From Flavobacterium xueshanense (GTDB lineage: Bacteria; Bacteroidota; Bacteroidia; Flavobacteriales; Flavobacteriaceae), in the NCBI RefSeq assembly GCF_900112975.1, contig NZ_FONQ01000002.1, forward strand, positions 372,001 through 436,000: a stretch of DNA of 64,000 nucleotides, written 5' to 3'. The first letter of the stretch is position 1, and each line of letters begins with the position of its first letter. Positions 54,812 through 63,122 of this stretch are shown here, in pieces. A program made the translations under genes and the position numbers. Below the pieces are notes generated by a model, which saw nothing but the letters and a program-made list of their open reading frames with translations, did not search any database and was not told where the DNA came from.

Positions 54812-56557
54812 ATGAAAAAATACTTAGCAGCGATTGTTTTATTGGTGTGCAGCACACTTAGCGCTCAGGTCCAGTTTGAGGCCAGAGTAAGTAAAACTAC
54901 GCTGGGCTTGAATGAAAGACTGCGTATTGATTTTATGATGAATGTAGATGGCGATAATTTTGTGCAGCCGTCTTTTGATGGTTTTCAAATTATAGCCGGA
55001 CCAAGTCAGCAGGTGAGTCAGTCATGGGTAAACGGGAGAAGCTCTTTTGAAAAAGCGTACTCTTATTTTTTGGTACCCAATCAAAAAGGAACATTCATAA
55101 TCAAGCCGGCGGCTATTGAGTACAACGGTCAAATCTATAAAACGGCACCTGTAAAAATCATTGTGACCGCTGCCACGGAACAGCCCAGAGACCCTAACGA
55201 CTCGCAAATATCTGGCGATGAAAACCTGTATCTGGTTGCTGATGTTTCTAAAACAAATCCATACATAAACGAACCCATTACGGTTGTTTACAAGTTGTAT
55301 TTCGCTAACATTGGAATTTCAAATCTAGGGGAATCAAGTAAGCCTAAATATAATGATTTTTGGAGCCAAAATATCGAAATCAAACAACTTGCTGCCGAAG
55401 AAGGAATTTTCAAAGGCCAGAATTTCAGGTTTATTGTACTCAAGAAAGTAGTGCTGTATCCGCAAAAATCAGGCAGACTTAAAATTGAGCCATTATCATT
55501 ATCGGTAGATGTGCAACTGCCAACAAACCGCAGGGATATGTTTGGTCGAATGATGCTCACGGAAACCACAAAGCGAGTTTCGGCTGGTGCCAAAACCATC
55601 ACGGTTAAGCCATTACCTGAGACAGGAAAACCAGAAGATTTTAGTGGTGCGGTTGGAGATTTTGACTTTAAAGTTACACCATCAAAGACTAATTTGAAAC
55701 ATGGAGAAAGCCTGGATTTGGTTGTAAGTGTAACCGGAAAAGGAAATTTAAAACTATTCAGTTTGCCAAAACCCGTAGTGCCTAATGCGCTGGAAATGTA
55801 CGATGCCGTTCACAGCGAAGACATCAGCACACCACTTTCTGGAATGGCTGGAAAATCGTCAGACAGTTATACCATAATTCCACAATATAGAGGGAATTAT
55901 CCGGTAAAACCAATGCAGTTTTCTTATTTTGATTTGAGTTCCGGGGCCTATAAAACGCTGCATTCGTCACAGATTATGATTAATGTTCTGGATGGTCCTA
56001 CACCGGCTGATTCTACTGCAACAGATGGTAATAAGAATAAAATTACAACCATAGAGGAATTTAAAACTATTAAGTCAAAAACCAATTTTGCGGTAATTAA
56101 TAAGAAGGATTTCTTTGGTTCAAATTTATTTATAGGATTGTTACTGCTTCCATTTTTACTGGTGCCAATAATTGTATTATTCAAAAAGAAGAAAGAAGCT
56201 ATGGATGGTGACATTTCCGGAAATAGAATCCGAATGAATAATAAGCTCGCCAAGAAATATTTATCAGAAGCGAAGAAACAAATCAACAACAAAGAACTGT
56301 TTTACATTGCGCTGGAAAAAGCTATGCATAATTTCCTGAAAGCGAAATTACACATTGAAACTTCAGAAATGAGCAAGGATAATATTCAGGAATTATTGTT
56401 GTCCCGAAATGCAAAACCAGAAGCCGTGAACGATTTTATTGCGCTTACGGAGAACTGTGAAGTAGCGCGTTATGCACCTTCGTCAAGTGTTACAATTCAA
56501 CAAGATTTTGATAAAGCGGTATTTATAATCTCAGAATTAGAAAAACAGATTGCTTAG
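54812..56557 (+). CDS. batD: BatD oxygen-tolerance protein
   Basis: A 581-residue membrane-anchored protein with the BatD (oxygen tolerance) beta-sandwich repeats. The start at 54812 gives the signal peptide MKKYLAAIVLLVCSTLSAQ; the frame opens at 54785 inside BatC. One TM helix (IGLLLLPFLLVPIIVLF) lies near residue 440, with a cytoplasmic helical tail. Phrases YFLVPNQKGTFIIKPA and VSVTGKGNLKLFSLPKP are typical. Operon order BatA-B-C-D-E is intact. Confidence 0.9.
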   Translation: MKKYLAAIVLLVCSTLSAQVQFEARVSKTTLGLNERLRIDFMMNVDGDNFVQPSFDGFQIIAGPSQQVSQSWVNGRSSFEKAYSYFLVPNQKGTFIIKPAAIEYNGQIYKTAPVKIIVTAATEQPRDPNDSQISGDENLYLVADVSKTNPYINEPITVVYKLYFANIGISNLGESSKPKYNDFWSQNIEIKQLAAEEGIFKGQNFRFIVLKKVVLYPQKSGRLKIEPLSLSVDVQLPTNRRDMFGRMMLTETTKRVSAGAKTITVKPLPETGKPEDFSGAVGDFDFKVTPSKTNLKHGESLDLVVSVTGKGNLKLFSLPKPVVPNALEMYDAVHSEDISTPLSGMAGKSSDSYTIIPQYRGNYPVKPMQFSYFDLSSGAYKTLHSSQIMINVLDGPTPADSTATDGNKNKITTIEEFKTIKSKTNFAVINKKDFFGSNLFIGLLLLPFLLVPIIVLFKKKKEAMDGDISGNRIRMNNKLAKKYLSEAKKQINNKELFYIALEKAMHNFLKAKLHIETSEMSKDNIQELLLSRNAKPEAVNDFIALTENCEVARYAPSSSVTIQQDFDKAVFIISELEKQIA

Positions 56558-56590
56558 CAAAAGTATTACAATTAATTTTGAGTAAATAAA

Positions 56591-56616
56591 CTTTGCGCCT
56601 TTGTGCCTTTGCGGCA
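56591..56616 (+). repeat. CCTTTGCGCC repeat before BatE
   Basis: CTTTGCGCCTTTGTGCCTTT then GCGGCA ends 14 bases before the BatE start. It shares CTTTGCGCCTTTGTG with the copy at 49231. Confidence 0.55.
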
Positions 56617-56629
56617 AAAAAACATAAAG

Positions 56630-57373
56630 ATGAAAAACATACTATACATACTTTTACTTTCAACTCAGGTTTTCTTTGCCCAAAACGGCTTTGAAAAAGG
56701 GAATGCGTACTATGCAAAAGGAAAGTACACCGAAGCCGTGGCTGCCTATGAAAGTATTTTAAAAGACAATAAGCAATCCTCTGAATTGTATTTTAATTTA
56801 GGAAATGCGTATTATAAATTGAATCAGGTAGCGCCTTCGATTTACAATTATGAAAAAGCATTGGTACTGAATCCAAACGATAAGGAAAGTGTAAACAACT
56901 TGAAATTCGCTCAAAAAAGGACTATTGATGAGATTAAAGTAATTCCAAAAGTAGGTTTTGGAAAATTACTTCGGGATTTTACGGAAATTTACCACTATAA
57001 TACTTGGGGATGGGTTTCTGTAGGACTGGCGACATTTTTTTTATTGTTTTTTATGGGATATTATTTTTCACAAAAAACGCTTTCTAAACGGATTTTCTTC
57101 TTTGGAATGTTTGCAGTAGTTTTTGTGATTTTTATCACATTATCCGCTGCAATTATTGAGAAAAGTCATTTTGATACAGAAAAACCAGCTATAATTTTTG
57201 CTGAAATGGCTAATGTAAAACCGGAGCCGAGAGATGGTGGAAAACCGTTATTTGCGCTTCACGAAGGAACCAAAGTGTATGTGTTTGAAACTATTGGAAA
57301 ATGGAAAAAAATACAACTTACGGATGGTACTGAAGGCTGGATTGAAAGTAGTGCAATTAAAGAAGTGAAATAA
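56630..57373 (+). CDS. batE: BatE TPR and SH3-like domain protein
   Basis: Last gene of the bat operon. The start at 56630 begins the signal peptide (MKNILYILLLSTQVFFAQ); the upstream ATG lies in the repeat. Two TPRs (residues 20-90, AYYAKGKYTEAVAAYESILK), two TM helices (VGLATFFLLFFMGYYF, IFFFGMFAVVFVIFITL) and a C-terminal SH3-like domain (KVYVFETIGKWKKIQLTDGT). About 247 residues. Confidence 0.92.
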   Translation: MKNILYILLLSTQVFFAQNGFEKGNAYYAKGKYTEAVAAYESILKDNKQSSELYFNLGNAYYKLNQVAPSIYNYEKALVLNPNDKESVNNLKFAQKRTIDEIKVIPKVGFGKLLRDFTEIYHYNTWGWVSVGLATFFLLFFMGYYFSQKTLSKRIFFFGMFAVVFVIFITLSAAIIEKSHFDTEKPAIIFAEMANVKPEPRDGGKPLFALHEGTKVYVFETIGKWKKIQLTDGTEGWIESSAIKEVK

Positions 57374-57429
57374 TAGTGTTCAATAGTCAGTTTTTACTAT
57401 TCAGTACTAATATTTAGTTTGAACGCTAC

Positions 57430-57933
57430 TTACTTTTTCTTCAAACTACTATACCATTCCTTTAGTGAAGGATACATGTAACCCGCTATTTTTTGGATTG
57501 GATTGTAAAAAAGAGAATTGTCCAGCGTCTCTTTTTTGGTTAAAATATGATTGTAATTTATTTTTTCGAAAACTGCAAAAACGATGCTGATAATCAAAAT
57601 TGTTTTCAGCACTCTAAAAAAACCACCGCCCAATTTATTCAACCAACCTAAAAAAGCAAAATCTGCTATTCCAGTCAGGAACTTTCCTATTATAGAGACA
57701 ACAACAACCACAATCATAAAAGTAAGGACAAAAGCCACTATTTGGATTGTATTGGGATTCCATTTGACAAAGCCCACTAAAATATCCCTCATGTAGGAGG
57801 AAAATTTGACAGCAATATAAATTCCCGCCAACAGCGAAACCAAAGAGGCTAGTTCAACAAAAAGTCCGTTTTGCAGTCCTTTATAAAAAGCAAAAGCAAG
57901 CAGTACACCCAAAATGATATCCAAAAATCCCAT
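57430..57933 (-). CDS. CvpA family membrane protein
   Basis: A 167-residue membrane protein with four predicted helices (DIILGVLLAFAFYKGLQNG, LASLVSLLAGIYIAVKFS, IVAFVLTFMIVVVVVSIIG, VLKTILIISIVFAVFEKI), matching the CvpA family. In E. coli the name-giving protein is linked to colicin V export; here role unknown. It is convergent with batE. Confidence 0.88.
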   Translation of the reverse strand: MGFLDIILGVLLAFAFYKGLQNGLFVELASLVSLLAGIYIAVKFSSYMRDILVGFVKWNPNTIQIVAFVLTFMIVVVVVSIIGKFLTGIADFAFLGWLNKLGGGFFRVLKTILIISIVFAVFEKINYNHILTKKETLDNSLFYNPIQKIAGYMYPSLKEWYSSLKKK

Positions 57934-58021
57934 AATAATTCATTAGCAAATAGAAAAGCAAATATAAAAGAATTGTTCTTTACCATTGCCAATTTTCAAG
58001 TTCTTATCTTTGCCAAAATAA

Positions 58022-58034
58022 TTTTAGGAGCTAT
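58022..58034 (+). repeat. Partial match to the hairpin-core repeat
   Basis: TTTTAGGAGCTAT, identical to the start of the copy at 59594, but the hairpin and right arm are absent. Confidence 0.35.
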
Positions 58035-58067
58035 AATTTCATAACTCATAATTCATAATTCAAAAAA

Positions 58068-58424
58068 ATGGCAAGAGACACACAACTTAAAGAACGCTGG
58101 GAACAGCTAGTTAATATACTTTCCAATCAATTTTCTCAAGGGGAGGACTTGGATTTAGACGCCATTATTTATCTAATTGGGGTGCAGGAACTTGGGAAAG
58201 TACATAAAGAATTTAAAAAAGACGAGAAATTAAACCTGATGCACATCGCGATTTGCCGTTTATTAGAGCCGTATGGTTTTTATGAATTCGAATTTTTTGA
58301 TGAAGAAGGATGGCCTCATTACAAAGTAAAAGAGGAATTGCCGCCACTTAAAGCAGGAGAACAATCGGTTTTGATGAAAGAAGCCATTGTGAATTATTTC
58401 CTGGAACGGAAAGTAATTTCGTAG
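58068..58424 (+). CDS. Conserved small protein, unknown function
   Basis: A 118-residue soluble protein beginning MARDTQLKERWEQLVNILSN, with an all-helical front and an aromatic-acidic stretch (PYGFYEFEFFDEEGWPHYKV). No domain recognised. It lies 101 bp upstream of pheS, with a promoter-like -7 box for pheS between them, so it is probably not in the pheS operon. It looks well conserved by its lack of low complexity. Confidence 0.7.
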   Translation: MARDTQLKERWEQLVNILSNQFSQGEDLDLDAIIYLIGVQELGKVHKEFKKDEKLNLMHIAICRLLEPYGFYEFEFFDEEGWPHYKVKEELPPLKAGEQSVLMKEAIVNYFLERKVIS

Positions 58425-58495
58425 TTTACAGTCTCAGTCTCCCTTTTCAGAACGAATCTAATGAAAACGGAGACTGAAAACTAAAAACTTTTTCT

Positions 58496-58503
58496 TAAAT
58501 TTG
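58496..58503 (+). promoter_or_regulatory. Candidate -7 box for pheS
   Basis: TAAATTTG, 22 bp upstream of the pheS ATG. No TTG at the expected -33 distance. Confidence 0.4.
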
Positions 58504-58525
58504 CACTCTCAATTACGGAAGGAAA

Positions 58526-59545
58526 ATGATAGATAAGATAAAAGAATATATTGGCGAAGCACAAGCCTTTTCAACGCAAAACACAGCAGAATTAGAAACG
58601 TTCCGCATCAAATTTTTAGGAAGTAAAGGACTTTTGAAAGCGCTTTTTGCTGAATTCAAAAATGTTCCAAACGATCAAAAAAAGGAATTCGGACAGGTAA
58701 TTAATCTGCTTAAAACTTCTGCCGAAGAAAAAGTAAAATCGATACAAGAAGCTTTGGAGAGCAAAGAGGAAAGTAAAGGTTTTTACGGAGATTTGACTCG
58801 CTCAGCTGAACCAGTTATTATTGGTTCTCGTCATCCTATTTCATTGGTAAAAAACCAAATTATAGATATTTTTTCTACCATAGGTTTCAATGTTTCCGAA
58901 GGTCCGGAAATTGAGGACGACTGGCATAATTTCACCGCGTTAAACCTTCCGGAATATCATCCGGCACGTGACATGCAAGACACGTTTTTCATACAAACGA
59001 ATCCCGATATTTTGCTGCGTACGCACACCTCATCCGTGCAAGTGCGTTATATGGAAAATAACAAACCGCCCATTCGTACCATTTCTCCGGGAAGGGTTTT
59101 TCGTAATGAAGCTGTTTCGTCGCGTTCGCACTGTATTTTTCACCAAGTGGAAGGATTGTACATTGACAAGGATGTTTCTTTTGCCGATTTAAAACAAACG
59201 CTTTTATATTTTACCAAAGAGATGTTTGGAAAATCAAAAATCCGTTTGCGTCCGTCTTATTTTCCGTTTACTGAACCAAGTGCTGAAATAGATATTTATT
59301 GGGGTTTAAAAACTGAAACCGACTATAGAATTACCAAAGGAACCGGTTGGTTAGAAATTGGTGGTTGTGGAATGGTAGATCCTAACGTATTGAAAAACTG
59401 CAACATTAATCCCGAGGAATTTACTGGTTTTGCCTTTGGAATGGGAATCGAAAGAATCGCCATGTTGTTGTATCAAATTGGTGATATTCGTATGTTTTAC
59501 GAAAATGACGTACGTTTCTTAGAGCAATTCAAATCAAGTATATAG
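58526..59545 (+). CDS. pheS: Phenylalanine-tRNA ligase alpha subunit
   Basis: Catalytic subunit charging tRNA-Phe; works with PheT as an alpha2beta2 enzyme. The N-terminal coiled coil (FRIKFLGSKGLLKALFAEFK) precedes the class II core with motif 2 (GRVFRNEAVSSRSHCIFHQVEGLYID), KIRLRPSYFPFTEPSAEID and motif 3 (GFAFGMGIERIAML). 339 residues, full length. PheT is not adjacent, which is common in Bacteroidota. Confidence 0.97.
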   Translation: MIDKIKEYIGEAQAFSTQNTAELETFRIKFLGSKGLLKALFAEFKNVPNDQKKEFGQVINLLKTSAEEKVKSIQEALESKEESKGFYGDLTRSAEPVIIGSRHPISLVKNQIIDIFSTIGFNVSEGPEIEDDWHNFTALNLPEYHPARDMQDTFFIQTNPDILLRTHTSSVQVRYMENNKPPIRTISPGRVFRNEAVSSRSHCIFHQVEGLYIDKDVSFADLKQTLLYFTKEMFGKSKIRLRPSYFPFTEPSAEIDIYWGLKTETDYRITKGTGWLEIGGCGMVDPNVLKNCNINPEEFTGFAFGMGIERIAMLLYQIGDIRMFYENDVRFLEQFKSSI

Positions 59546-59593
59546 GTATTGGGAGGAACGAAGAAATCTCTTAATGATTTTTGACTTTTGCGT

Positions 59594-59680
59594 TTTTAGG
59601 AGCTATTTCCAGCTATTCGTTACAATCTTTTTTGAGGCGAAAAGCCTAAAAAAAGGATTTCCACTGCTATCTGGGCTAGA
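59594..59680 (+). repeat. Hairpin-core repeat, copy 4
   Basis: TTTTAGGAGCTATTTCC, then CAGCTATTCGTTACAATC, a hairpin (stem TTTTTTgAGGC with GCCTaAAAAAA, GAAAA loop) and AAAAGGATTTCCACTGCTAT then CTGGGCTA. Closest match to copy 2 when both are read in the same orientation. Confidence 0.65.
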
Positions 59681-59764
59681 GCTTTTAGGTTCACAGTAGA
59701 TTTAGATTAAATACGAAACAATAATTAATAATGAATGAAGAGTTGCTTCGTTCTGCCAAATGAC

Positions 59765-60172
59765 ATGAAAAAAGACATCATTATCCCCGAAGTAGAGAAC
59801 GTATTTTTTGCAGCAGTCCAAGAATGGAGTGACGATTTCATGGAAAAAGTATGGTACGCTTATTTAGTCAATGACAGCGATTTCCTAATTGAAAGTGTCA
59901 TGGTAGTTTCCAAAGCTTTTGGTACCATTGACGGTGAAATGAAAAAAACATCGCTTTTGCGTCACGCTTTTGCTGAGATTCCTGCAGTTTCTGTTGTGAA
60001 AGTCGAAATGATTGAAAAAAGTGTTTTGGCATTAAACAATGAATTCATGCTTACGTTTTTCATGGACGGAAAATTATACGATAAAAAGTTCGCTTTTAAA
60101 GCAAATTCCATCAACGAAACCGAAGTCGAAGAAGTGCCTATTTTATTTGTTGACGGAGTTATCGTGAGATAA
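59765..60172 (+). CDS. Conserved small protein, unknown function
   Basis: A 135-residue protein. The frame opens at 59735, but ATG at 59765 is preferred because the upstream residues are part of an unrelated run. The sequence (MKKDIIIPEVENVFFAAVQE ... FAFKANSINETEVEEVPILF) is soluble and well balanced. It is sometimes named phenylalanyl-tRNA synthetase alpha by position, but no synthetase motif is present. The hairpin-core repeat separates it from pheS. Confidence 0.7.
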   Translation: MKKDIIIPEVENVFFAAVQEWSDDFMEKVWYAYLVNDSDFLIESVMVVSKAFGTIDGEMKKTSLLRHAFAEIPAVSVVKVEMIEKSVLALNNEFMLTFFMDGKLYDKKFAFKANSINETEVEEVPILFVDGVIVR

Positions 60173-60391
60173 GTCAGCACTATTTTCTATTCTTATTTTT
60201 TTCTTCCAACTAAAATAACTTACTACAAATGTCCCGGCCAAAACGAAATAAAGTGTTCACAGTAGAGTTTTTTTGGACAAAAAGGCATCTTCAAAACACA
60301 TTTCGAATACGTCAAAAACGGCTGTGCAAAAGGACATAATCAATCCCCAAATCAACCCATTTTTAACCTGGAATCTCCGCCTTTTATTCAT
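60143..60391 (-). pseudogene. Nonsense-mutated duplicate of the small membrane protein gene at 60397
   Basis: Reading from the ATG at 60391 gives MNKRRRFQVKNGLIWGLIMS, which aligns without gaps to the intact neighbour (RWKYQIKTGGIWGVFMTVFN), then an in-frame TGA at 60257-60259 where the intact copy has Arg (codon CGC). After it the frame continues LYFVLAGTFVVSYFSWKKK, like the neighbour's AYVLVGIFVLGYFTWKSK, and stops at 60143 within the end of the convergent gene. The two copies lie head to tail, 5 bp apart. Confidence 0.75.
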
Positions 60392-60396
60392 AAAAA

Positions 60397-60615
60397 TTAT
60401 TTAACGGCTTGTTGTTTAACTTTGGATTTCCAGGTAAAATATCCTAGCACAAATATCCCTACAAGGACATAAGCAACCGCGCGAATATAAAAATTAGCGG
60501 TAGCAACCTGTTCCGAAAAAGGGATCTCTTTAATGTCAAAAAGCACATTAAAAACCGTCATAAATACACCCCAAATCCCGCCAGTTTTTATCTGATATTT
60601 CCATCTTTCGCTCAT
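60397..60615 (-). CDS. Small two-helix membrane protein, unknown function
   Basis: A 72-residue protein with two hydrophobic segments (GGIWGVFMTVFNVLFDI and VAYVLVGIFVLGYFTW) and a basic C-terminal tail. No family recognised. It has an adjacent degenerate duplicate (60143-60391), showing tandem duplication. Gene upstream of gpsA on the other side is separated by 37 bp. Confidence 0.6.
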   Translation of the reverse strand: MSERWKYQIKTGGIWGVFMTVFNVLFDIKEIPFSEQVATANFYIRAVAYVLVGIFVLGYFTWKSKVKQQAVK

Positions 60616-60652
60616 GAAGTGATTCTATTTTGATTGTTAATCGGTAGTTGAA

Positions 60653-61648
60653 TTAATCCAGTTTATCTGTTAATTTTTTGAACACGGTTTTGGCATCCTG
60701 ACCTTCGTATAAAATACTGTAAACGGCATCTATAATTGGTGTTTTGGCACCATACGCCTGATTGAGTTTATACGCACTTTTTGCGGCATAATATCCTTCG
60801 GCAACCATACTCATTTCCATCATTGCTGATTTTACCGTGTAGCCTTTACCGATCATATTCCCAAACATTCTGTTTCTGGAGAATACAGAATAACCGGTAA
60901 CCAATAAATCGCCTAAATAAGCTGAATCATTGATGTTACGTTTCATTTTGTGGACTTTCTTGATGAATTTTTTCATCTCACGAATCCCATTACTCATCAA
61001 AACCGACTGAAAATTATCGCCATAACCTAAACCGTGAGCCATTCCTGCTGCAATAGCGTAAATGTTCTTTAGCATCGCTGCATATTCGGTTCCTATAATA
61101 TCGTCTGTGATTTTAGTTTTGATATAATTTCCAGATAAATTTTTAGCTACAACTTTAGCTTTAACAGGATCGCCGCACGCAATCGTAAGATAGGAAAGAC
61201 GCTCCATGGCAACTTCTTCAGCGTGACAAGGACCGGTAATTACACCGATATTGTAATACGGAATGTCGTATTTGACATGGAAATGTTCGCCCACAATCAG
61301 ACTTGTTTCGGGCACAATTCCTTTAATCGCTGAGAAAATGATTTTATCTTTTAGAGAAACGGTTAGTTTTGCTAACTCACCATCCAAAAAAGCGGATGGA
61401 ATGGCAAAAATAATGTAATCCGCGTATGCTACAGCTTCGTTTATATCGCTGGTGAGTTTCAGTTTTTTGGTGTCAAATTCAACCGAACTTAAATAATTTG
61501 GATTGTGCTTGTAGGTTTTAATATGCTCTATAGCAGCTTCATTACGCATGTACCATGAAATTTCGGTAAGATTTACACATAACATTTTTGCTATCGCTGT
61601 CGCCCAACTTCCACCGCCTATTACTGCGAATTTTATATTTTCAGCCAT
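60653..61648 (-). CDS. gpsA: NAD(P)-dependent glycerol-3-phosphate dehydrogenase
   Basis: Makes sn-glycerol-3-phosphate for phospholipid synthesis. The ATG at 61648 is chosen rather than 61669 because the -7 box covers 61667-61674, which would place the upstream ATG inside the promoter. The NAD-binding motif FAVIGGGSWATAIAKML is at residues ~6-22, with the later GVITGPCHAEEVAM and KNIYAIAAGMAHGLGYGDN blocks and GDLLVTGYS typical of GpsA. About 331 residues. Confidence 0.95.
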   Translation of the reverse strand: MAENIKFAVIGGGSWATAIAKMLCVNLTEISWYMRNEAAIEHIKTYKHNPNYLSSVEFDTKKLKLTSDINEAVAYADYIIFAIPSAFLDGELAKLTVSLKDKIIFSAIKGIVPETSLIVGEHFHVKYDIPYYNIGVITGPCHAEEVAMERLSYLTIACGDPVKAKVVAKNLSGNYIKTKITDDIIGTEYAAMLKNIYAIAAGMAHGLGYGDNFQSVLMSNGIREMKKFIKKVHKMKRNINDSAYLGDLLVTGYSVFSRNRMFGNMIGKGYTVKSAMMEMSMVAEGYYAAKSAYKLNQAYGAKTPIIDAVYSILYEGQDAKTVFKKLTDKLD

Positions 61649-61666
61649 TTTTTTATTGAATTTAAT

Positions 61667-61697
61667 CAAAAGTACTTAAAAAACCATTAATTAAGCA
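61667..61697 (-). promoter_or_regulatory. Promoter of gpsA
   Basis: On the minus strand: TTG (complement of 61695-61697), 20-base spacer, TACTTTTG (complement of 61667-61674). Good consensus match; it decides the gpsA start at 61648. Confidence 0.55.
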
Positions 61698-61887
61698 AAT
61701 TAAATTATTCCAAGAAACACACTGTTTGTCGGGTATTAGGATGTAATTGTCTTAATTTTTTAAATTTAAAATAATTATTTTTGATTTTGTATACAATATA
61801 GGTACTGCTGTTTCGTTATCAATATTTATTGTTTAAAAAATTAACAAAAAATGCGGATTGAATTAGTTAGTTATATTTTAGAATTTT

Positions 61888-61922
61888 AAAAGGCGTTCCC
61901 ATAAATGAGAACGCCTTTTTTT
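61888..61922. terminator. Terminator downstream of the alcohol dehydrogenase
   Basis: AAAAGGCGTTC pairs with GAACGCCTTTT across a 10-base loop; T-run on the plus side, four Ts on the minus side. It lies 33 bp beyond the alcohol dehydrogenase stop codon and appears able to work in both directions. Confidence 0.75.
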
Positions 61923-61954
61923 AAACAACGGTAATCAGTATTTAGTTATTAGAA

Positions 61955-63118
61955 TTAATAACTCATTTCAACAATAGACTTTACTTTTTCTAAAGTGATG
62001 TTTTGTTTTTCTCCCAGTCCTAACCAACCTCTTTCTTTAAAACGATCCACAATAAAATCTGCCGTTTTATCAAAATCTTTGGTGTAATCAGATAATTTAG
62101 TTTCCATTCCCATAGTGTGGAAAAATTCAACGGTTTTGTTGATGGCTTCATTTGCGATTTCATCATCCGTTCCAGTCAAATTGAAAATACGTTTTCCATA
62201 TTGTGCCAATTTTCCTTTTTTAGTTTCAAACATCACTCGGTATAAATTTGGACCCACAACTGCCAATGTTCTTGCGTGATCGATTCCGTACAAAGCTGTT
62301 AATTCATGTCCAATCATGTGTGTCGACCAATCTGAAGGAACTCCTTTTTGGATTAATCCATTTAACGCCATCGTGCAACTCCACATAAAGTTAGAAGCTA
62401 AAGCATAATCTTTAGGGTTCTCAACTACTTCTGGACCAACTTGGATTAAGGTTTGCAAAATACTTTCGGCGATTCTATCCTGAAGATAACCTTCATGCGG
62501 ATAGGTTAAATATTGTTCCAAAACATGAGTGTACGCATCAACAACTCCGTTTTCCAATTGTCTTTTTGGCAAAGATTCAATTACGGTTGGGTCACAGATA
62601 GAGAATTTTGGAAACAAGGCACTACCGCCAAAAGATAATTTTTCTTGGGTAGATTCAATTGTTATTACTCCGCCGGAATTCATTTCGCTTCCTGTAGCGG
62701 GTAAAGTTAGAATGGTTCCAAAAGGGACAATCGTAGTCAAATCAGTAGTCATTATTCTTTTTTGAAGAATATCTATTGGATTTCCATCAAAGTGAGCCGC
62801 AGCCGAAATGAACTTTACTCCGTCAATTACAGATCCTCCACCAACAGCAAGAATAAAATTGATGTTTTGTTCTTTGATAATGGCAACTGCTTTCATCAAA
62901 GTTTCAAAATGCGGATTTGCTTCTATTCCGGCAAATTCCACAATATCAAAACCTTTAAGGTTCTCGATTACTTGATCATAAATTCCATTTTTGAAAATAC
63001 TTCCACCACCATACGCGAGAAGGATTTTTGCTCCATCTGGCACTAATGCGGAAAGTTTTTCAATTTGTCCTTTTCCAAAAATTAAATTGGTAGGATTGTA
63101 TAATTCGAAATTTAACAT
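61955..63118 (-). CDS. Iron-containing alcohol dehydrogenase (YqhD-like)
   Basis: An NADPH-dependent aldehyde reductase/alcohol dehydrogenase with the iron-binding set typical of the group: GVPSDWSTHMIGHELTALYGIDHARTLA (shown in part as GHELTALYGIDHARTLA). The Rossmann-like GGGSVIDGVKF and TLPATGSEMNSGG are those of YqhD/BDH. 387 residues. It starts 4 bp after the DJ-1 gene stop, so a reactive-aldehyde detoxification pair is likely. Confidence 0.93.
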   Translation of the reverse strand: MLNFELYNPTNLIFGKGQIEKLSALVPDGAKILLAYGGGSIFKNGIYDQVIENLKGFDIVEFAGIEANPHFETLMKAVAIIKEQNINFILAVGGGSVIDGVKFISAAAHFDGNPIDILQKRIMTTDLTTIVPFGTILTLPATGSEMNSGGVITIESTQEKLSFGGSALFPKFSICDPTVIESLPKRQLENGVVDAYTHVLEQYLTYPHEGYLQDRIAESILQTLIQVGPEVVENPKDYALASNFMWSCTMALNGLIQKGVPSDWSTHMIGHELTALYGIDHARTLAVVGPNLYRVMFETKKGKLAQYGKRIFNLTGTDDEIANEAINKTVEFFHTMGMETKLSDYTKDFDKTADFIVDRFKERGWLGLGEKQNITLEKVKSIVEMSY

Positions 63119-63122
63119 ACTT

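Noticed and set aside
59735..60172. Second phenylalanyl-tRNA synthetase alpha gene beside pheS
   Set aside because: None of the class II motifs is present in this small protein; the name is probably positional carry-over.
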